From assembly GCF_004297265.1 (NCBI RefSeq), contig NZ_SCUT01000028.1, forward strand, positions 62,001-126,000: a DNA stretch of 64,000 bases, read 5' to 3'. The notes under the pieces were generated by a model. That model made no database searches. It was not told the DNA's origin and saw only the letters and a list, made by a program, of their open reading frames with translations. Shown here piece after piece: positions 17,314 to 29,999 of this stretch (position 1 is the first letter of the stretch; the number at the start of each line of letters is the position of its first letter). The stretch comes from Reyranella sp. (GTDB taxonomy: Bacteria; Pseudomonadota; Alphaproteobacteria; Reyranellales; Reyranellaceae). Made by a program: the position numbers and the translations under genes.

Positions 17314-18507
17314 ATGAGCAAGCCGTTTACGGGCGTAAAGGTCGTCGATTTCACGCGTGTGCTGGCGGGCCCTTACAGCTCCTACCAGCTCGCCCTGCTC
17401 GGGGCCGATGTCGTCAAGATCGAGTCGCGCGAAGGCGACGACATGCGTTTCGGCACCCGGTCCAACGACTGGGAGAAGCGTGGCCTCGCGGCGCCCTGGG
17501 TCGCGGTGAACGGCAACAAGCGGTCGATCACCCTCGACCTCAAGCAGCCCAAGGCGATCGAGGTCGTGAAACGTCTGGTCGAGACGGCAGACGTGGTGGT
17601 CGAGAATTTCCGCCCCGGCGTGATGGACAAGCTCGGCATCGGCTACGAGACGCTGAAGACGATCAATCCGAAGCTGATCTATTGTGCCGTGTCGGGCTTC
17701 GGCCAGGTCGGACCTGAGTCCAGGACCGCGGCCTTCGACGGCATGATCCAGGCCATGTCGGGCCTGATGTCGATCACCGGTTTCGAGAACAACGGCCCCA
17801 CTCGGGTGGGCTTCGCCGGCGCCGACGTGATGTCGGGCGCGACCGCCGCGCTGGGCATTGCGTCGGCCCTCTACCAGCGCACGCATACCGGCAAGGGCCA
17901 GCTCGTCGACGTCGCCATGATCGATGCCGTGATGGGCTATCTGGCGCAGCAGTTCACCGAGCACATGATGACCGGCCGGGTCCACGGGCAGGCCGCCAAC
18001 CTGTCGGTGACGCGCAAGCCGACGGGCAATCTCTTCAAGACCCGCGACGGCTGGATCGTGCTCGCCGTGATGACCGATCCGCAGTTCAAGCGGCTGATGA
18101 AGGTGCTGGGCCGCGAGGATGCGCTGGACGATCCGCGCTTCGTCGACTGGGCGACGCGCATCGCCAACAACACCGCCCTGCACGAGATCGTCGAAGGGGC
18201 GATGAAGACCGAGGATTCCGGCACCTGGATCGAGCGCTTCGCCAAGGCGGACGTGCCGGCCGGCCGCGTGCACTCGATCCCGGAGACGGCGCAGCTCGAC
18301 TTGTTCAAGCATCGCACCGTGCTGCAGACCGTCGAGACCGAGCATGGGCCGATCAAGGTCGTGGGCTCGGGCTTCCGGCTGGAGCATGGCGGCGGCTCGA
18401 TCGACCGCCCGCCGGCGACGCTCGGCCAGCACACCGACGAGGTGCTGAAGGAAGCCGGGTATTCTGATGCCGAGATCGCCGAGATGCGCACCGGCCAGGT
18501 GGTTTAG
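17314..18507 (+). CDS. CaiB/BaiF class III CoA-transferase
   Basis: This 397-residue family III CoA-transferase moves CoA between carboxylic acids in the cytoplasm. It opens with FTGVKVVDFTRVLAGPYSSYQLALLGADVVKIE. It carries NKRSITLDLK and the VVVENFRPGVMDKLGIGY block, and the catalytic Asp in FDGMIQAMSG (about residue 142). A strong TAGGAG site precedes ATG 17314, 7 bp after the selenoprotein stop, so the two genes form an operon. The pairing suggests a pathway on a carboxylic or amino acid, but the substrate cannot be deduced. Confidence 0.94.
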   Translation: MSKPFTGVKVVDFTRVLAGPYSSYQLALLGADVVKIESREGDDMRFGTRSNDWEKRGLAAPWVAVNGNKRSITLDLKQPKAIEVVKRLVETADVVVENFRPGVMDKLGIGYETLKTINPKLIYCAVSGFGQVGPESRTAAFDGMIQAMSGLMSITGFENNGPTRVGFAGADVMSGATAALGIASALYQRTHTGKGQLVDVAMIDAVMGYLAQQFTEHMMTGRVHGQAANLSVTRKPTGNLFKTRDGWIVLAVMTDPQFKRLMKVLGREDALDDPRFVDWATRIANNTALHEIVEGAMKTEDSGTWIERFAKADVPAGRVHSIPETAQLDLFKHRTVLQTVETEHGPIKVVGSGFRLEHGGGSIDRPPATLGQHTDEVLKEAGYSDAEIAEMRTGQVV

Positions 18508-18531
18508 AGCGGGTCGGTCGTTCCTTCGTCA

Positions 18532-18617
18532 GTCATCCTGAGCGAAGTGAAGGATCTCACGCCAGCCACGTAGTCGTCCGGTCGTTCCGTCAGGTCCTTC
18601 GCTGCACTTAGGACGAC
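18532..18617. repeat. Dispersed palindromic repeat (GTCATCCTGAGCGAAGTGA family)
   Basis: A 26-base unit at 18532-18557 is matched in inverted orientation by 18592-18617 with six mismatches. Its left arm differs from the one at 37517 by only three transitions. It lies between the CoA-transferase and the convergent porin gene and may also terminate transcription. Confidence 0.65.
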
Positions 18618-18629
18618 AGATAAGCACTT

Positions 18630-19940
18630 CTATTGCCGCAGGCGTGGACCTTTCCAGGTCAGCTCGTAGTTCAGCTGCACGCGATACTCCGTATAGGAGG
18701 TGAGCGTGTTGTTGAGATACTGATCCACGAAGGCGACGCGGTTGCGCAGGTTGAGGGGTTTCAGCCAGTCCGGCGCGTCCGGCATGGCGTCACCCCGGAT
18801 CGCAAGCTCGAGATCGTATTCCCAGTTGTTCGACAGCGCGGCGTGCGTCTGCGGATTGACGGCGCTGCCGCCATAGGTCGCCGTCGCGAGGAAGATCACG
18901 CCAGGGAGGCCTGCACCCTTGAAGTCGTAGCTCGCGCCTGCGGTCACGGCCATCTCGCCGGCCCTGTTGAAGTCCAGCGACTGCATCTTGTTGTAGCCGA
19001 TGAAGATGCCGTAGGGGTTGCGCCAGGCGGCGGCCGAGCCGATCTGCGTGTAGGACACGCGGAAGGCCATCGGCCCCCAGAAAGCATCTGCGCGGAAGCC
19101 GCCCCAGAAGGTGCTGAAGGGCGTGCCGGTGAGGAGGTTCATGCCGTTGCTGCCCTGCACGGCGAACTGCGCCGCTAGCTGGACGCGCAGGTCTTCGTTC
19201 ACCCTGATCGTGCCGCCGACATCGCCGTAGCTCGACCAGAGGATGTCCGGGACGAAGTAGGTCGAGGCGCGGGCCTGCAGCTCGTTCATGCTGCCGTACT
19301 TCGCGCTGAAGAGACCCATGCCCTTGTTCACGTTCGGCGCGCCGGCCGCTTCACCCATGTTGATGAAGGCCGAATAGTCGCGAGGCTTGATGGCGGCGAC
19401 GTAGCCCGCGAAGTAGTTCACCGGTCCGAGGACGCCGCGCAGCGCATAGGCCTCGAAGGTCTGGGGGAGTTCGCGGTCGTCGCGCGGATTCACTTCGAGT
19501 TCATCGAGATACTGCCGGAACACGGTGGCGGTCTGCTTCTGCCAGCGGACCGAGGCGTAGGCCTGGCCGAGGGTGAAGTAGCCGTAGCCGCCCGGCTTGA
19601 GGAGCGACGTGCCATCGGAGGTGGTGTCGCGGCCCTGCGGCGCCCAGACCGGTTGCGTCGTGTAGCCGACTGCGCCGAGCTGCAGCGTGTCGTAGAACCA
19701 TCCGGTCTGCAGGCCGACCCAGCCGCCGGTGACGATGGCCGCCAGATTGGGCGGCCTCTGATTTTGCCGGTCGAAGAGGTAGCTGCGAAAGTGCAGGACG
19801 GCCGTCGCTTCATCGTAGAGGAAACGTTGCAGTTCGGCCTTGAGGCCGGTGTCGGCCGTCTGCGCCCATGCCGTCGCGGGCAGCGACAGGACCGGAAGGA
19901 GCCAGCCGGCCGCCGTGGCGAACAGTGTAGCGCGCGACAT
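18630..19940 (-). CDS. OprD-family outer-membrane porin
   Basis: This 436-residue outer-membrane beta-barrel protein has a Sec signal peptide ending at AWA (about residue 26). It then has the OprD-like opening ELQRFLYDEATAVLHFRSYLFDRQNQ and a chain of alternating amphipathic strands such as FRVSYTQIGSAAAW and EYDLELAIRGDAM. It ends with an aromatic-rich strand, YRVQLNYELTWKGPRLRQ. OprD-type porins admit amino acids, peptides or aromatic acids; specificity is not visible here. Its ribosome site lies inside a G/C hairpin (19946-19984). Confidence 0.82.
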   Translation of the reverse strand: MSRATLFATAAGWLLPVLSLPATAWAQTADTGLKAELQRFLYDEATAVLHFRSYLFDRQNQRPPNLAAIVTGGWVGLQTGWFYDTLQLGAVGYTTQPVWAPQGRDTTSDGTSLLKPGGYGYFTLGQAYASVRWQKQTATVFRQYLDELEVNPRDDRELPQTFEAYALRGVLGPVNYFAGYVAAIKPRDYSAFINMGEAAGAPNVNKGMGLFSAKYGSMNELQARASTYFVPDILWSSYGDVGGTIRVNEDLRVQLAAQFAVQGSNGMNLLTGTPFSTFWGGFRADAFWGPMAFRVSYTQIGSAAAWRNPYGIFIGYNKMQSLDFNRAGEMAVTAGASYDFKGAGLPGVIFLATATYGGSAVNPQTHAALSNNWEYDLELAIRGDAMPDAPDWLKPLNLRNRVAFVDQYLNNTLTSYTEYRVQLNYELTWKGPRLRQ

Positions 19941-19945
19941 CGATG

Positions 19946-19984
19946 ACCCCCGCCCTTGCGGTGCCGAAGCTAAAGAGCGGGGGT
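19946..19984 (-). promoter_or_regulatory. Hairpin covering the porin ribosome-binding site
   Basis: ACCCCCGC (19946-19953) pairs perfectly with GCGGGGGT (19977-19984), starting five bases in front of the porin ATG. The purine-rich ribosome site of the minus-strand mRNA lies in the stem, so translation may depend on melting or a trans-acting factor. No known riboswitch was recognised here. Confidence 0.45.
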
Positions 19985-20069
19985 TAAGGATTTGCGCAGG
20001 TTGAGGGACAGTTTACGAACGCCTGGGAGGCCGCTTGTCGTCGGCCCGCGACCGCTCTAGGGTTCGCGT

Positions 20070-22061
<1,992 letters not shown>

Positions 22062-22075
22062 TCGCATTTCTGGGG

Positions 22076-22117
22076 CGTCCGAGGGGTCTTTTCAGCCTTT
22101 CGGACGTTTAGACCCCT
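22076..22117 (+). other. Two interleaved inverted repeats after thiC
   Basis: CGTCCGA (22076-22082) pairs with TCGGACG (22100-22106), and AGGGGTCT (22082-22089) pairs with AGACCCCT (22110-22117). The two stems interlock, so they are either mutually exclusive hairpins or a tight pseudoknot. The site lies 15 bp after thiC and about 100 bp before the RND pump operon, and may be a terminator or attenuator. Confidence 0.5.
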
Positions 22118-22218
22118 GTTGACCGGCAGTCGCCTTGCGTCTGCCATTTCAGTGGGGGAGACTCCACGATGCCGGCTCGTATGTGGTTACGGGCTGGTTT
22201 TCTGGAGTGTATGGGCGA

Positions 22219-23514
22219 ATGACGCGGCTGCGAACCCTTCTCGGGATCGGTGTCGGCCTGGCCATCGTGGCTGGCGCAGGCTGGTACATTTCGCAGTCCG
22301 GCTCTGCGCCGCCTGCGCGGCAAGGACCAGGCGGCCGTTTCGCTGCGGGCGCGGCGGTCCCGGTGGGGGTCGCCACCGCCAGCCAGGGCGACATTCCCAT
22401 CGTGTTGCGCGCGCTGGGCACGGTGACGCCGCTCCAGACCGTCAACGTGAAGACCCAGATCACTGGTCAGCTCACCGACGTCTATTTCAAGGAAGGCCAG
22501 ATGGTGAAGCAGGGCGACCTGCTGGCCCAGGTCGACCCACGGCCCTACGACGTGGCGCTGCAGCAGGCGATCGGCCAGCAGCAGCGCGACGAGGCGCTGC
22601 TCAAGAACGCGCAGATGGACCTCGAACGCTACCGCAAGCTGGTGCAGCAGGACTCGATCGCGCGGCAGCAATACGACACGCAGATGTCCCTGGTGCGCCA
22701 GTACGAGGCGGCGCTGGTCATCGATCAGGCGCAGGTCGATGCCGCCAAGCTCAACGTCACCTATACAAAAATCGTCGCGCCCCTCACCGGCAAGATCGGC
22801 TTGCGCATGGTCGACAAGGGCAATTACGTCACGATGGGAGACGCGAGCAGCATCTGCGTGATCATCCAGGTGCAGCCGATTTCCGTGCTGTTCACGATCC
22901 CCGAGGATTCCCTGCCGCTGGTGCGGCAACGGTTGAAGACCGGTGAAAATCTCGAAGTCCGCGTGCTCGATCGCGCGCAGAAGAACGAGCTGGCCGTTGG
23001 TCGCCTCGATACGACCGACAACGTGATCGACCAGACGACCGGGACCGTGAAGCTGCGCGCGATCTTCGACAATGCCGACGAATCGCTGTTCCCGAACCAG
23101 TTCGTGAACGTCCGCCTGCTGGCCGCCACGGTGAAGGATGCCGTCGTCGTACCCGTCGCCGCCATCCAGCGCGGCCAGCCCGGAACGTTCGTCTATCTCG
23201 CGAAGGCCGACGATACGGTGGAGATCCGCGTCGTGGAGACCGGTGCGACCGATGGTGACAAGGTGGCGATCCTCAAGGGCCTCAAGGTCGGCGACCAGGT
23301 CGTGATCGACGGTGTCGACCGCCTGCGCGATGGCGCCAAGATCCGCAAGCCCTTGCCGGCGCCGCGCGCCTCGGCAGGACCGCCGGTCGCCAACGCGCCG
23401 CCCGACGCCCAGGCGCCGGCAGAGGGGCAGCGCCGGCGTCAGCAGGTCAACGGTGGTACCGGAGCGAATCCCGCAAGCGGCGTCGGCCGCCCTGCCACGC
23501 AGACCAACCAGTAG
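22219..23514 (+). CDS. mdtA: RND efflux periplasmic adaptor (MdtA-like)
   Basis: This membrane-fusion protein links the inner-membrane RND pump to the outer-membrane channel. The 431-residue product has an N-terminal membrane anchor (TLLGIGVGLAIVAGAGWYI). A biotinyl-lipoyl half-motif (VKTQITGQLTDVYFKEGQMVKQGDLLAQVDPRPYD), a coiled-coil hairpin (about residues 105-170) and the second lipoyl half (APLTGKIGLRMVDKGNYV) follow. A beta-barrel precedes a Pro/Ala/Gln-rich C-terminal tail. ATG 22219 has TGGAG upstream. It is followed 12 bp later by two pump genes and then an outer-membrane factor. Confidence 0.94.
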   Translation: MTRLRTLLGIGVGLAIVAGAGWYISQSGSAPPARQGPGGRFAAGAAVPVGVATASQGDIPIVLRALGTVTPLQTVNVKTQITGQLTDVYFKEGQMVKQGDLLAQVDPRPYDVALQQAIGQQQRDEALLKNAQMDLERYRKLVQQDSIARQQYDTQMSLVRQYEAALVIDQAQVDAAKLNVTYTKIVAPLTGKIGLRMVDKGNYVTMGDASSICVIIQVQPISVLFTIPEDSLPLVRQRLKTGENLEVRVLDRAQKNELAVGRLDTTDNVIDQTTGTVKLRAIFDNADESLFPNQFVNVRLLAATVKDAVVVPVAAIQRGQPGTFVYLAKADDTVEIRVVETGATDGDKVAILKGLKVGDQVVIDGVDRLRDGAKIRKPLPAPRASAGPPVANAPPDAQAPAEGQRRRQQVNGGTGANPASGVGRPATQTNQ

Positions 23515-23526
23515 AGCGGCCGCGAC

Positions 23527-26500
23527 ATGAATCCGTCGCGGATCTTCATCGAACGGCCCGTCGCGACCTCGCTTTTCATGGTTGCGATCATGCTGGTCGG
23601 CATCATCGCGTACCGCTTCCTGCCGCTTTCGGCCCTGCCGCAGGTCGACTATCCGACGATCCGGGTCCTCACGATCTATCCCGGAGCCAGCCCGGAGGTG
23701 ATGACGACCTCGGTCACCGCACCGCTGGAACGGCAGTTCGGCCAGATGCCCGGCCTCAACCAGATGACTTCGACCAGCTCGGCCGGCGCCTCGTCGATCA
23801 CCCTGCAGTTCGACCTCAAGCTCGGCCTCGATGTCGCCGAGCAGCAGGTCCAGGCGGCGATCAACGCCGCCGGCAACCTGCTGCCGGGTGACCTGCCCTC
23901 GCCGCCGATCTATGCCAAGTTCAATCCGGCCGACGCGCCGGTGCTGACGCTCGCCGTCACCTCGAAGACCGAGCCGCTCACCAAGGTCCACGACCTCGTG
24001 GATACCCGGCTGGCCCAGAAGATCTCCCAGCTTCCCGGAGTCGGACTGGTGAATCTCGAGGGTGGCCAGAAGCCCGGCGTGCGCATCCGCGCCAACCCGA
24101 CCGCGCTCGCCGCCTACGGCCTCAACATCGACGACCTCCGCACCACGATCTCCAACGCCAACGTCAACACGCCCAAGGGCAATTTCGACGGGCCGGCGCG
24201 CGCGCTCACCATCAACGCCAACGATCAGATCACCGACCCCGATACGTTCCGCGACATCGTCGTAGCCTATCGCAACGGCGCGCCGGTGCGCGTTCGCGAC
24301 GTGGCGACGGTCGAGGAGGGGCAGGAGAACACCCGAATCGCCGCCTGGGCGAACAACACGCAAGCCGTGATCGTGAACGTCCAGCGGCAGCCCGGCGCCA
24401 ACGTCATCGAGGTCGTGGATCGCATCAAGGCCCTGCTGCCGACCCTGCGCGAGACGTTGCCCAACTCTCTGGACATCACCGTTCTTACCGACCGGACCCT
24501 GACCATCCGCGCTTCCGTCCGCGACGTGCAGATCGAACTGGGTTTCGCGGTCGTCCTGGTCGTGGCGGTGATCTTCGCCTTTTTGGGCGATGCGCGGGCG
24601 ACGGTCATCCCGAGCCTGTCGGTGCCACTATCGCTCGTCGGCACGCTGGCGGTGATGTATCTCGCCGATTTCAGCCTCAACAACCTGTCGATCATGGCGC
24701 TCACCATCGCCACGGGCTTCGTGGTCGACGACGCCATCGTCATGATCGAGAACATCGCGCGCTACATCGAGCGCGGCGACGATCCGAAGACGGCGGCGCT
24801 CAAGGGCTCGAAGCAGATCGCCTTCACTGTCGTCTCGCTCACCGTCTCGCTGATCGCCGTGCTGATCCCGCTGCTGTTCATGAGCGACGTGGTCGGCCGC
24901 CTGTTCAGCGAGTTCGCCGTCACCCTGTCCGTCACCATCCTGATCTCCGCCGTGGTGTCGCTCACCCTCGTGCCGATGCTGTGCGCCCAGTTCCTGCGCC
25001 AGCGGCCGCATGAGGCGGCGGTCGCGACGCGCGAGACGGCGCCGGTCGCCCTCGAGTCGGAGACGATGGGTACCGGCTGGTTCTCCCGTGTCATCCGCTT
25101 CTACGACCGCTGCCTGGTCGTGGTGTTCCGGCACCAGGCGCTGACCCTGCTGGTCGCGGTCGGCACGGTGGTGCTCACGGTGGCGCTCTACATCGTCATT
25201 CCCAAGGGCTTCTTCCCGGTGCAGGACACCGGCCTGATCCAGGCCGTGACCGAGGGGCCGCAGAGCGTCTCCTTCGCCGCGATGAGCCAGCGCCAGCGTG
25301 CCCTGGCCGAGGCGATCCTGGAGGATCCCGACGTCGAGAGCCTGACGTCCTTCGTCGGCGTCGACGGCACCAATCCCACGCTCAATTCGGGTCGCATGCT
25401 GATCAACCTCAAGCCCCGCAGCGAGCGCTCGCTGACGGCGGCCCAGGTGATCCGCCGGTTGCAGCGCGAGACTGCGGGAGTCCAGGGCATCTCCCTCTTC
25501 ATGCAGCCGGCGCAGGATCTCACCATCGATTCGACGGTGAGCCGCACGCAGTACCAGTTCGTCCTGGAGTCGGCCAATGCCGCCGAATTCGACGCCTGGG
25601 TGCCGCGCCTGATGGACCGGCTGGCGAAGCAGCCGGAACTCGTCGACGTGACCAGCGACCTGCAGAACAAGGGCCTGTCGATGTTCATCCGGATCGACAG
25701 GGATGCCGCGGCGCGGTTCGGCATCACGGCCGCGACGGTCGACAACGTGCTCTACGACGTGTTCGGCCAGCGCATCGTCTCGACCGTCTACACGCAGTCC
25801 AACCAGTATCGGGTCATCTACGAGGTCGAACCCGAGATGTCGCGTTCGCTCGCCTCGCTCAACGACCTGTATCTGCCGAGCTCGACGGCCGGCAAGCAGG
25901 TGCCGCTGTCGGCGATCGCGACGTTCGAGGAGCGCACCGCGCCGCTGCGGCTCGACCGGTTCGGCCAGTTCCCGGCCACCACCATCTCATTCAACCTCGC
26001 CCCGGGCTTCGCGCTGGGGCAGGCGGTCGACGCCATCGTCGCGGCCCAGCGCGAGATCGGCATGCCGCGCTCGATCACGACGCACTTCCAGGGCGCGGCG
26101 CTGGCCTTCCAGAAGTCGCTCGACAGCCAGCTCCTCCTCATCCTGGCCGCCATCGTCACCGTCTACATCGTGCTGGGTGTGCTCTACGAGAGCTACATCC
26201 ACCCGATCACGATCCTCTCGACCCTGCCCTCGGCCGGCATCGGCGCGCTGCTCGCCCTCATGCTGGCCGGCACCGACCTCAGCATCGTGGCCATCATCGG
26301 CATCGTGTTGCTGATCGGCATCGTGAAGAAGAACGCGATCATGATGATCGACTTTGCCCTCGATGCCGAGCGCAACGAGGGCAAGGCGCCGCGCGAGGCG
26401 ATCCACCAGGCCTGCCTGCTGCGCTTCCGGCCGATCCTGATGACCACGGTCGCGGCCCTGGTCGGCGCGCTGCCGCTGATGCTGGGCAGCGGCACGGGGT

Positions 26501-26685
26501 CCGAGCTGCGCCAGCCGCTCGGCCTCACCATCGTTGGCGGCCTGATCGTCAGCCAGCTGCTGACGCTCTTCACGACGCCGGTCATCTATCTTGCCTTCGA
26601 CCGGATCGGTCGCCGCCTGCGCGGTGTGCCGCTCGATACGCCGCTGCACCCGGCACGGGGCGGGGCGGGAGAGAGCACGCCGTGA
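23527..26685 (+). CDS. mdtB: RND multidrug efflux permease (MdtB-like)
   Basis: This 1052-residue inner-membrane proton-drug antiporter belongs to the HAE1 RND class. The opening [24 protein letters not shown], the [12 protein letters not shown] block and the [16 protein letters not shown] segment in TM4 (with the paired Asp residues of the proton relay) are all present. The C-terminal [22 protein letters not shown] and [21 protein letters not shown] motifs follow. Twelve membrane segments and two large periplasmic loops are expected. It overlaps the next pump gene by four bases (GTGA), as in MdtBC heteromeric pumps. Confidence 0.95.
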   Translation: MNPSRIFIERPVATSLFMVAIMLVGIIAYRFLPLSALPQVDYPTIRVLTIYPGASPEVMTTSVTAPLERQFGQMPGLNQMTSTSSAGASSITLQFDLKLGLDVAEQQVQAAINAAGNLLPGDLPSPPIYAKFNPADAPVLTLAVTSKTEPLTKVHDLVDTRLAQKISQLPGVGLVNLEGGQKPGVRIRANPTALAAYGLNIDDLRTTISNANVNTPKGNFDGPARALTINANDQITDPDTFRDIVVAYRNGAPVRVRDVATVEEGQENTRIAAWANNTQAVIVNVQRQPGANVIEVVDRIKALLPTLRETLPNSLDITVLTDRTLTIRASVRDVQIELGFAVVLVVAVIFAFLGDARATVIPSLSVPLSLVGTLAVMYLADFSLNNLSIMALTIATGFVVDDAIVMIENIARYIERGDDPKTAALKGSKQIAFTVVSLTVSLIAVLIPLLFMSDVVGRLFSEFAVTLSVTILISAVVSLTLVPMLCAQFLRQRPHEAAVATRETAPVALESETMGTGWFSRVIRFYDRCLVVVFRHQALTLLVAVGTVVLTVALYIVIPKGFFPVQDTGLIQAVTEGPQSVSFAAMSQRQRALAEAILEDPDVESLTSFVGVDGTNPTLNSGRMLINLKPRSERSLTAAQVIRRLQRETAGVQGISLFMQPAQDLTIDSTVSRTQYQFVLESANAAEFDAWVPRLMDRLAKQPELVDVTSDLQNKGLSMFIRIDRDAAARFGITAATVDNVLYDVFGQRIVSTVYTQSNQYRVIYEVEPEMSRSLASLNDLYLPSSTAGKQVPLSAIATFEERTAPLRLDRFGQFPATTISFNLAPGFALGQAVDAIVAAQREIGMPRSITTHFQGAALAFQKSLDSQLLLILAAIVTVYIVLGVLYESYIHPITILSTLPSAGIGALLALMLAGTDLSIVAIIGIVLLIGIVKKNAIMMIDFALDAERNEGKAPREAIHQACLLRFRPILMTTVAALVGALPLMLGSGTGSELRQPLGLTIVGGLIVSQLLTLFTTPVIYLAFDRIGRRLRGVPLDTPLHPARGGAGESTP

Positions 26686-29600
26686 ACCTGTCGGCGCCCT
26701 TCATCGCGCGCCCCGTCGCCACGACGCTGCTGACGATCGGCCTGGCCCTGGCCGGCCTGGTGGCGTTCTTCGGCCTGCCGGTATCGCCGCTGCCGAAGAT
26801 CGACTTCCCGACCATCCAGGTGACGGCGACCTTGCCGGGCGCGTCGCCGGAGACCGTGGCGACCAGCGTGACGACCCCGCTGGAACGGCGGCTGGGCGCG
26901 ATCGCCGGCGTGACCGAGATCACCTCGTCCAGCACGGTCGGCAATTCGCGCATCACCCTGCAGTTCGACCTGTCGCGCGACATCGACGGCGCGGCCCGCG
27001 ACGTCCAGGCGGCGATCAGCGCCGCGCGGGCCGACATGCCCGCCGACCTGCGCAGCAATCCGCAGTATCGCAAGATCAACCCGGCCGACGCGCCGGTCAT
27101 GGTGATCGCTCTCACGTCGAACACGCTGGGCCAGGGCCGGCTGTTCGATGCCGGCTCCAACATCCTGCAGCAGAAGCTGAGCCAGGTGAGCGGCGTTGGC
27201 CAGGTCCAGCTGGGCGGCAGTTCGCTGCCGGCGGTGCGGGTGGAACTGAACCCGACGGCGCTGAACAAATACGGTATCGGCCTCGAGAGCGTGCGGGCGG
27301 CGCTCGCGGCCGCAAACGCCAATTCGCCCAAGGGCGCCCTCGAGGTCGGCGACCAGCGCTTCCAGATCTATTCCAACGACCAGGCCGCCGTCGCGGACGA
27401 ATACCGGCCGCTGATCATCGCCTGGCGCAACGGCGCCCCGGTCAGGCTCTCGGACGTGGCGGAGGTGATCGATTCGACGGAGAACATCCGCAACGAGGGC
27501 CAGGCCAACGGCAAGCGGTCGGTGCTGGTCATCATCTACAAGCAGCCCAACGCCAACATCATCGAGACCGTCGACGAGATCAAGGCGCTGCTGCCCGAGC
27601 TGCAGGCCTCGATGCCGAACGACGTCGAGCTGCAGGTGGTGAGCGACCGCACGACGACGATCCGCGCGGCCCTCAAGGAAGTGGAACAGGCGCTCGTGAT
27701 TGGCGTCGTGCTCGTGGTTCTGGTGACCTTCGCCTTCCTGCGTTCGGCGCGGGCCGGTTTCATCGCTGCGGTGACGGTGCCGGTGTCGCTGGTCGCCACG
27801 TTCGGCTGCATGTACCTGCTGGGCTACAGCCTGAACAACCTGTCGCTGATGGCACTCACCATCGCGGCGGGCTTCGTGGTCGACGATGCGATCATCGTGC
27901 TCGAGAATGTCACCCGCCATCTCGAGGCCGGCATGTCACGGATGGAGGCCGCCCTCAAGGGCGCCCGCGAGGTCGGCTTCACCGTCGTGTCGATGAGCGT
28001 CTCGTTGATCGCGGTCTTCATCCCGATCCTGCTCATGAGCGGGATCGTCGGCCGCCTGTTCCGCGAGTTCGCGGTGACCCTGTCGATGGCGATCCTGATC
28101 TCCATGGTCGTATCGCTCACGACCACGCCGATGATGTGCGCCTACGTGTTGCGACCGCCGGGCGCCCACCGCGCGCCCGGCTTCTTCGCACGATTGAGCG
28201 AGCGCGGGCTGGGCGGCCTGCAGCGGCTCTACGGACGCAGCCTCGGGCTGGTGCTGCGCCATCCGCTGCTCACCATGTTCGTGTTCCTGGCGACGGTGAT
28301 CCTCAACATCCATCTCTACGTGACGATTCCCAAGGGCTTCTTTCCGCAACAGGACACGGGTCGCATCATGGGCGGCATCCGCGCCGACCAGAGCATTTCC
28401 TTCCAGGCCATGCGCCGGAAGTTCCGCCAGTTCGTCGAGATCGTCCGGTCCGATCCGGCGATCGAGAGCGTTGCGGGATTCACCGGCGGCGGGCAGACGA
28501 ATTCGGGCTTCATCTTCGCCACGCTGAAGCCGCTCAGCGAGCGCGATGCCACCGCCGACGAGGTGATCGCGCGCCTGCGGCCAAAGCTCGGCCAGGTCCC
28601 CGGCGCCATGCTGTTCCTGCAATCCGTGCAGGACATCCGGGTGGGTGGGCGTCAGGGCAACGCCCAATATCAATTCACGCTGCAGGCCGATTCGCTGTCG
28701 GACCTCTATACCTGGGGCCCGAGGCTCACCCAGGCCCTGCAGGCCGACACGTCGGTGATCACCGACGTCGATTCCGACCAGCAGCAGCGCGGGCTGCAGC
28801 TCAACCTGACGATCGATCGCGACGCCGCAGCCCGTCTCGGCATATCGACGCGCAACATCTCCGCGACGCTCTACGATGCCTTCGGCCAGCGCCAGGTCTC
28901 CACCATCTACAACGCCCTGAACCAGTATCACGTGGTCATGGAAGTGGCGCCGCAATGGTGGGAGAGTCCCGAATCGCTTAAGGACATCTATGTCAGCAAA
29001 TCCGGCGGCGCCCTGAGCGGCACGCAGTCAACGGGCGGCATTACCTCCTCGACCACGGGTTCCACCTCGACCGGGGCGGCCGGTACCGGCGCACTGACCA
29101 TCGATCCGGCGCAGGCGGTGCGCAACCTGCGCACCAACCAGATCGCCGTCAGCGGCCGCGGCTCGGCCTCGACGGGTGCGGCGGTCAGCACCACGCCCGA
29201 GACGCTGGTGCCGCTGTCTTCGGTGACGCGCTGGGACTACGGCACGACGCCGCTGGCCGTGAACCATCAGAGCATGTTCGTGGCCAGCACCGTCTCGTTC
29301 AATCTCGCGCCGGGCAAGACCTTGAGCGATGCCGTGCAATACGTGAACGACACGATGCGCGAGATCGGCATGCCGACCACGCTGCACGGGTCGTTCCAGG
29401 GGACGGCGCGGGCCTTCCAGCAGTCTCTCAACAACCAGCTCCTGCTGGTGCTGGCGGCGCTGGCCGCCGTCTATATCGTGCTCGGCATCCTCTACGAGAG
29501 CTACATCCACCCCATCACGATCCTGTCGACCCTGCCGTCTGCCGGCATCGGCGCGCTGCTGGCGCTGCAGTTCTCGGGTGTCGAATTCAGCATCATCGCC

Positions 29601-29999
29601 ATGATCGGGGTGCTGCTGCTGATCGGCATCGTGAAGAAGAACGCCATCATGATGATCGATGTGGCGCTGGAGCGTGAGCGCGGCGAGGGGCTCGAGCCCT
29701 CCGTCGCGATCCATCAGGCGGCCCTTCTGCGCTTCCGGCCCATCCTCATGACGACGATGGCCGCGATCCTCGGCGCCCTGCCGCTGGCCATCGGCTATGG
29801 TGATGGCGCGGAGCTGCGCCGACCCCTCGGCATCTCGATTATCGGCGGCCTTATCGTGAGTCAGATCCTGACCCTGTACACAACACCCGTGATCTACCTT
29901 TATCTCGACCGCTTCCGCCGCCGCGATCGCGACCGGCCAAGCCGCGTCGCGCGCGCGCTGGGGAGTGTTGGGGCGGGCAACGGCGGAGTGCCGGCATGA
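26682..29999 (+). CDS. mdtC: RND multidrug efflux permease (MdtC-like) with Ser/Gly/Thr-rich insert
   Basis: This is the second HAE1 RND subunit, 1105 residues, starting at GTG 26682, which overlaps the mdtB stop. It carries the same landmarks as Mdt[30 protein letters not shown], and the [15 protein letters not shown] segment. It is about 50-60 residues longer than its neighbour. The second periplasmic loop has an insert of about 70 residues (around 771-840) rich in Ser, Thr and Gly ([20 protein letters not shown]), between the DIYVSKSGG and VPLSSV strands. It should work with the MdtB-like subunit, the adaptor and the adjacent outer-membrane factor. Confidence 0.94.
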   Translation: MNLSAPFIARPVATTLLTIGLALAGLVAFFGLPVSPLPKIDFPTIQVTATLPGASPETVATSVTTPLERRLGAIAGVTEITSSSTVGNSRITLQFDLSRDIDGAARDVQAAISAARADMPADLRSNPQYRKINPADAPVMVIALTSNTLGQGRLFDAGSNILQQKLSQVSGVGQVQLGGSSLPAVRVELNPTALNKYGIGLESVRAALAAANANSPKGALEVGDQRFQIYSNDQAAVADEYRPLIIAWRNGAPVRLSDVAEVIDSTENIRNEGQANGKRSVLVIIYKQPNANIIETVDEIKALLPELQASMPNDVELQVVSDRTTTIRAALKEVEQALVIGVVLVVLVTFAFLRSARAGFIAAVTVPVSLVATFGCMYLLGYSLNNLSLMALTIAAGFVVDDAIIVLENVTRHLEAGMSRMEAALKGAREVGFTVVSMSVSLIAVFIPILLMSGIVGRLFREFAVTLSMAILISMVVSLTTTPMMCAYVLRPPGAHRAPGFFARLSERGLGGLQRLYGRSLGLVLRHPLLTMFVFLATVILNIHLYVTIPKGFFPQQDTGRIMGGIRADQSISFQAMRRKFRQFVEIVRSDPAIESVAGFTGGGQTNSGFIFATLKPLSERDATADEVIARLRPKLGQVPGAMLFLQSVQDIRVGGRQGNAQYQFTLQADSLSDLYTWGPRLTQALQADTSVITDVDSDQQQRGLQLNLTIDRDAAARLGISTRNISATLYDAFGQRQVSTIYNALNQYHVVMEVAPQWWESPESLKDIYVSKSGGALSGTQSTGGITSSTTGSTSTGAAGTGALTIDPAQAVRNLRTNQIAVSGRGSASTGAAVSTTPETLVPLSSVTRWDYGTTPLAVNHQSMFVASTVSFNLAPGKTLSDAVQYVNDTMREIGMPTTLHGSFQGTARAFQQSLNNQLLLVLAALAAVYIVLGILYESYIHPITILSTLPSAGIGALLALQFSGVEFSIIAMIGVLLLIGIVKKNAIMMIDVALERERGEGLEPSVAIHQAALLRFRPILMTTMAAILGALPLAIGYGDGAELRRPLGISIIGGLIVSQILTLYTTPVIYLYLDRFRRRDRDRPSRVARALGSVGAGNGGVPA

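Noticed and set aside
22135..22218. Longer start for the RND adaptor
   Set aside because: The 28 extra codons put polar residues before the membrane anchor and have no ribosome site. ATG 22219 has one.
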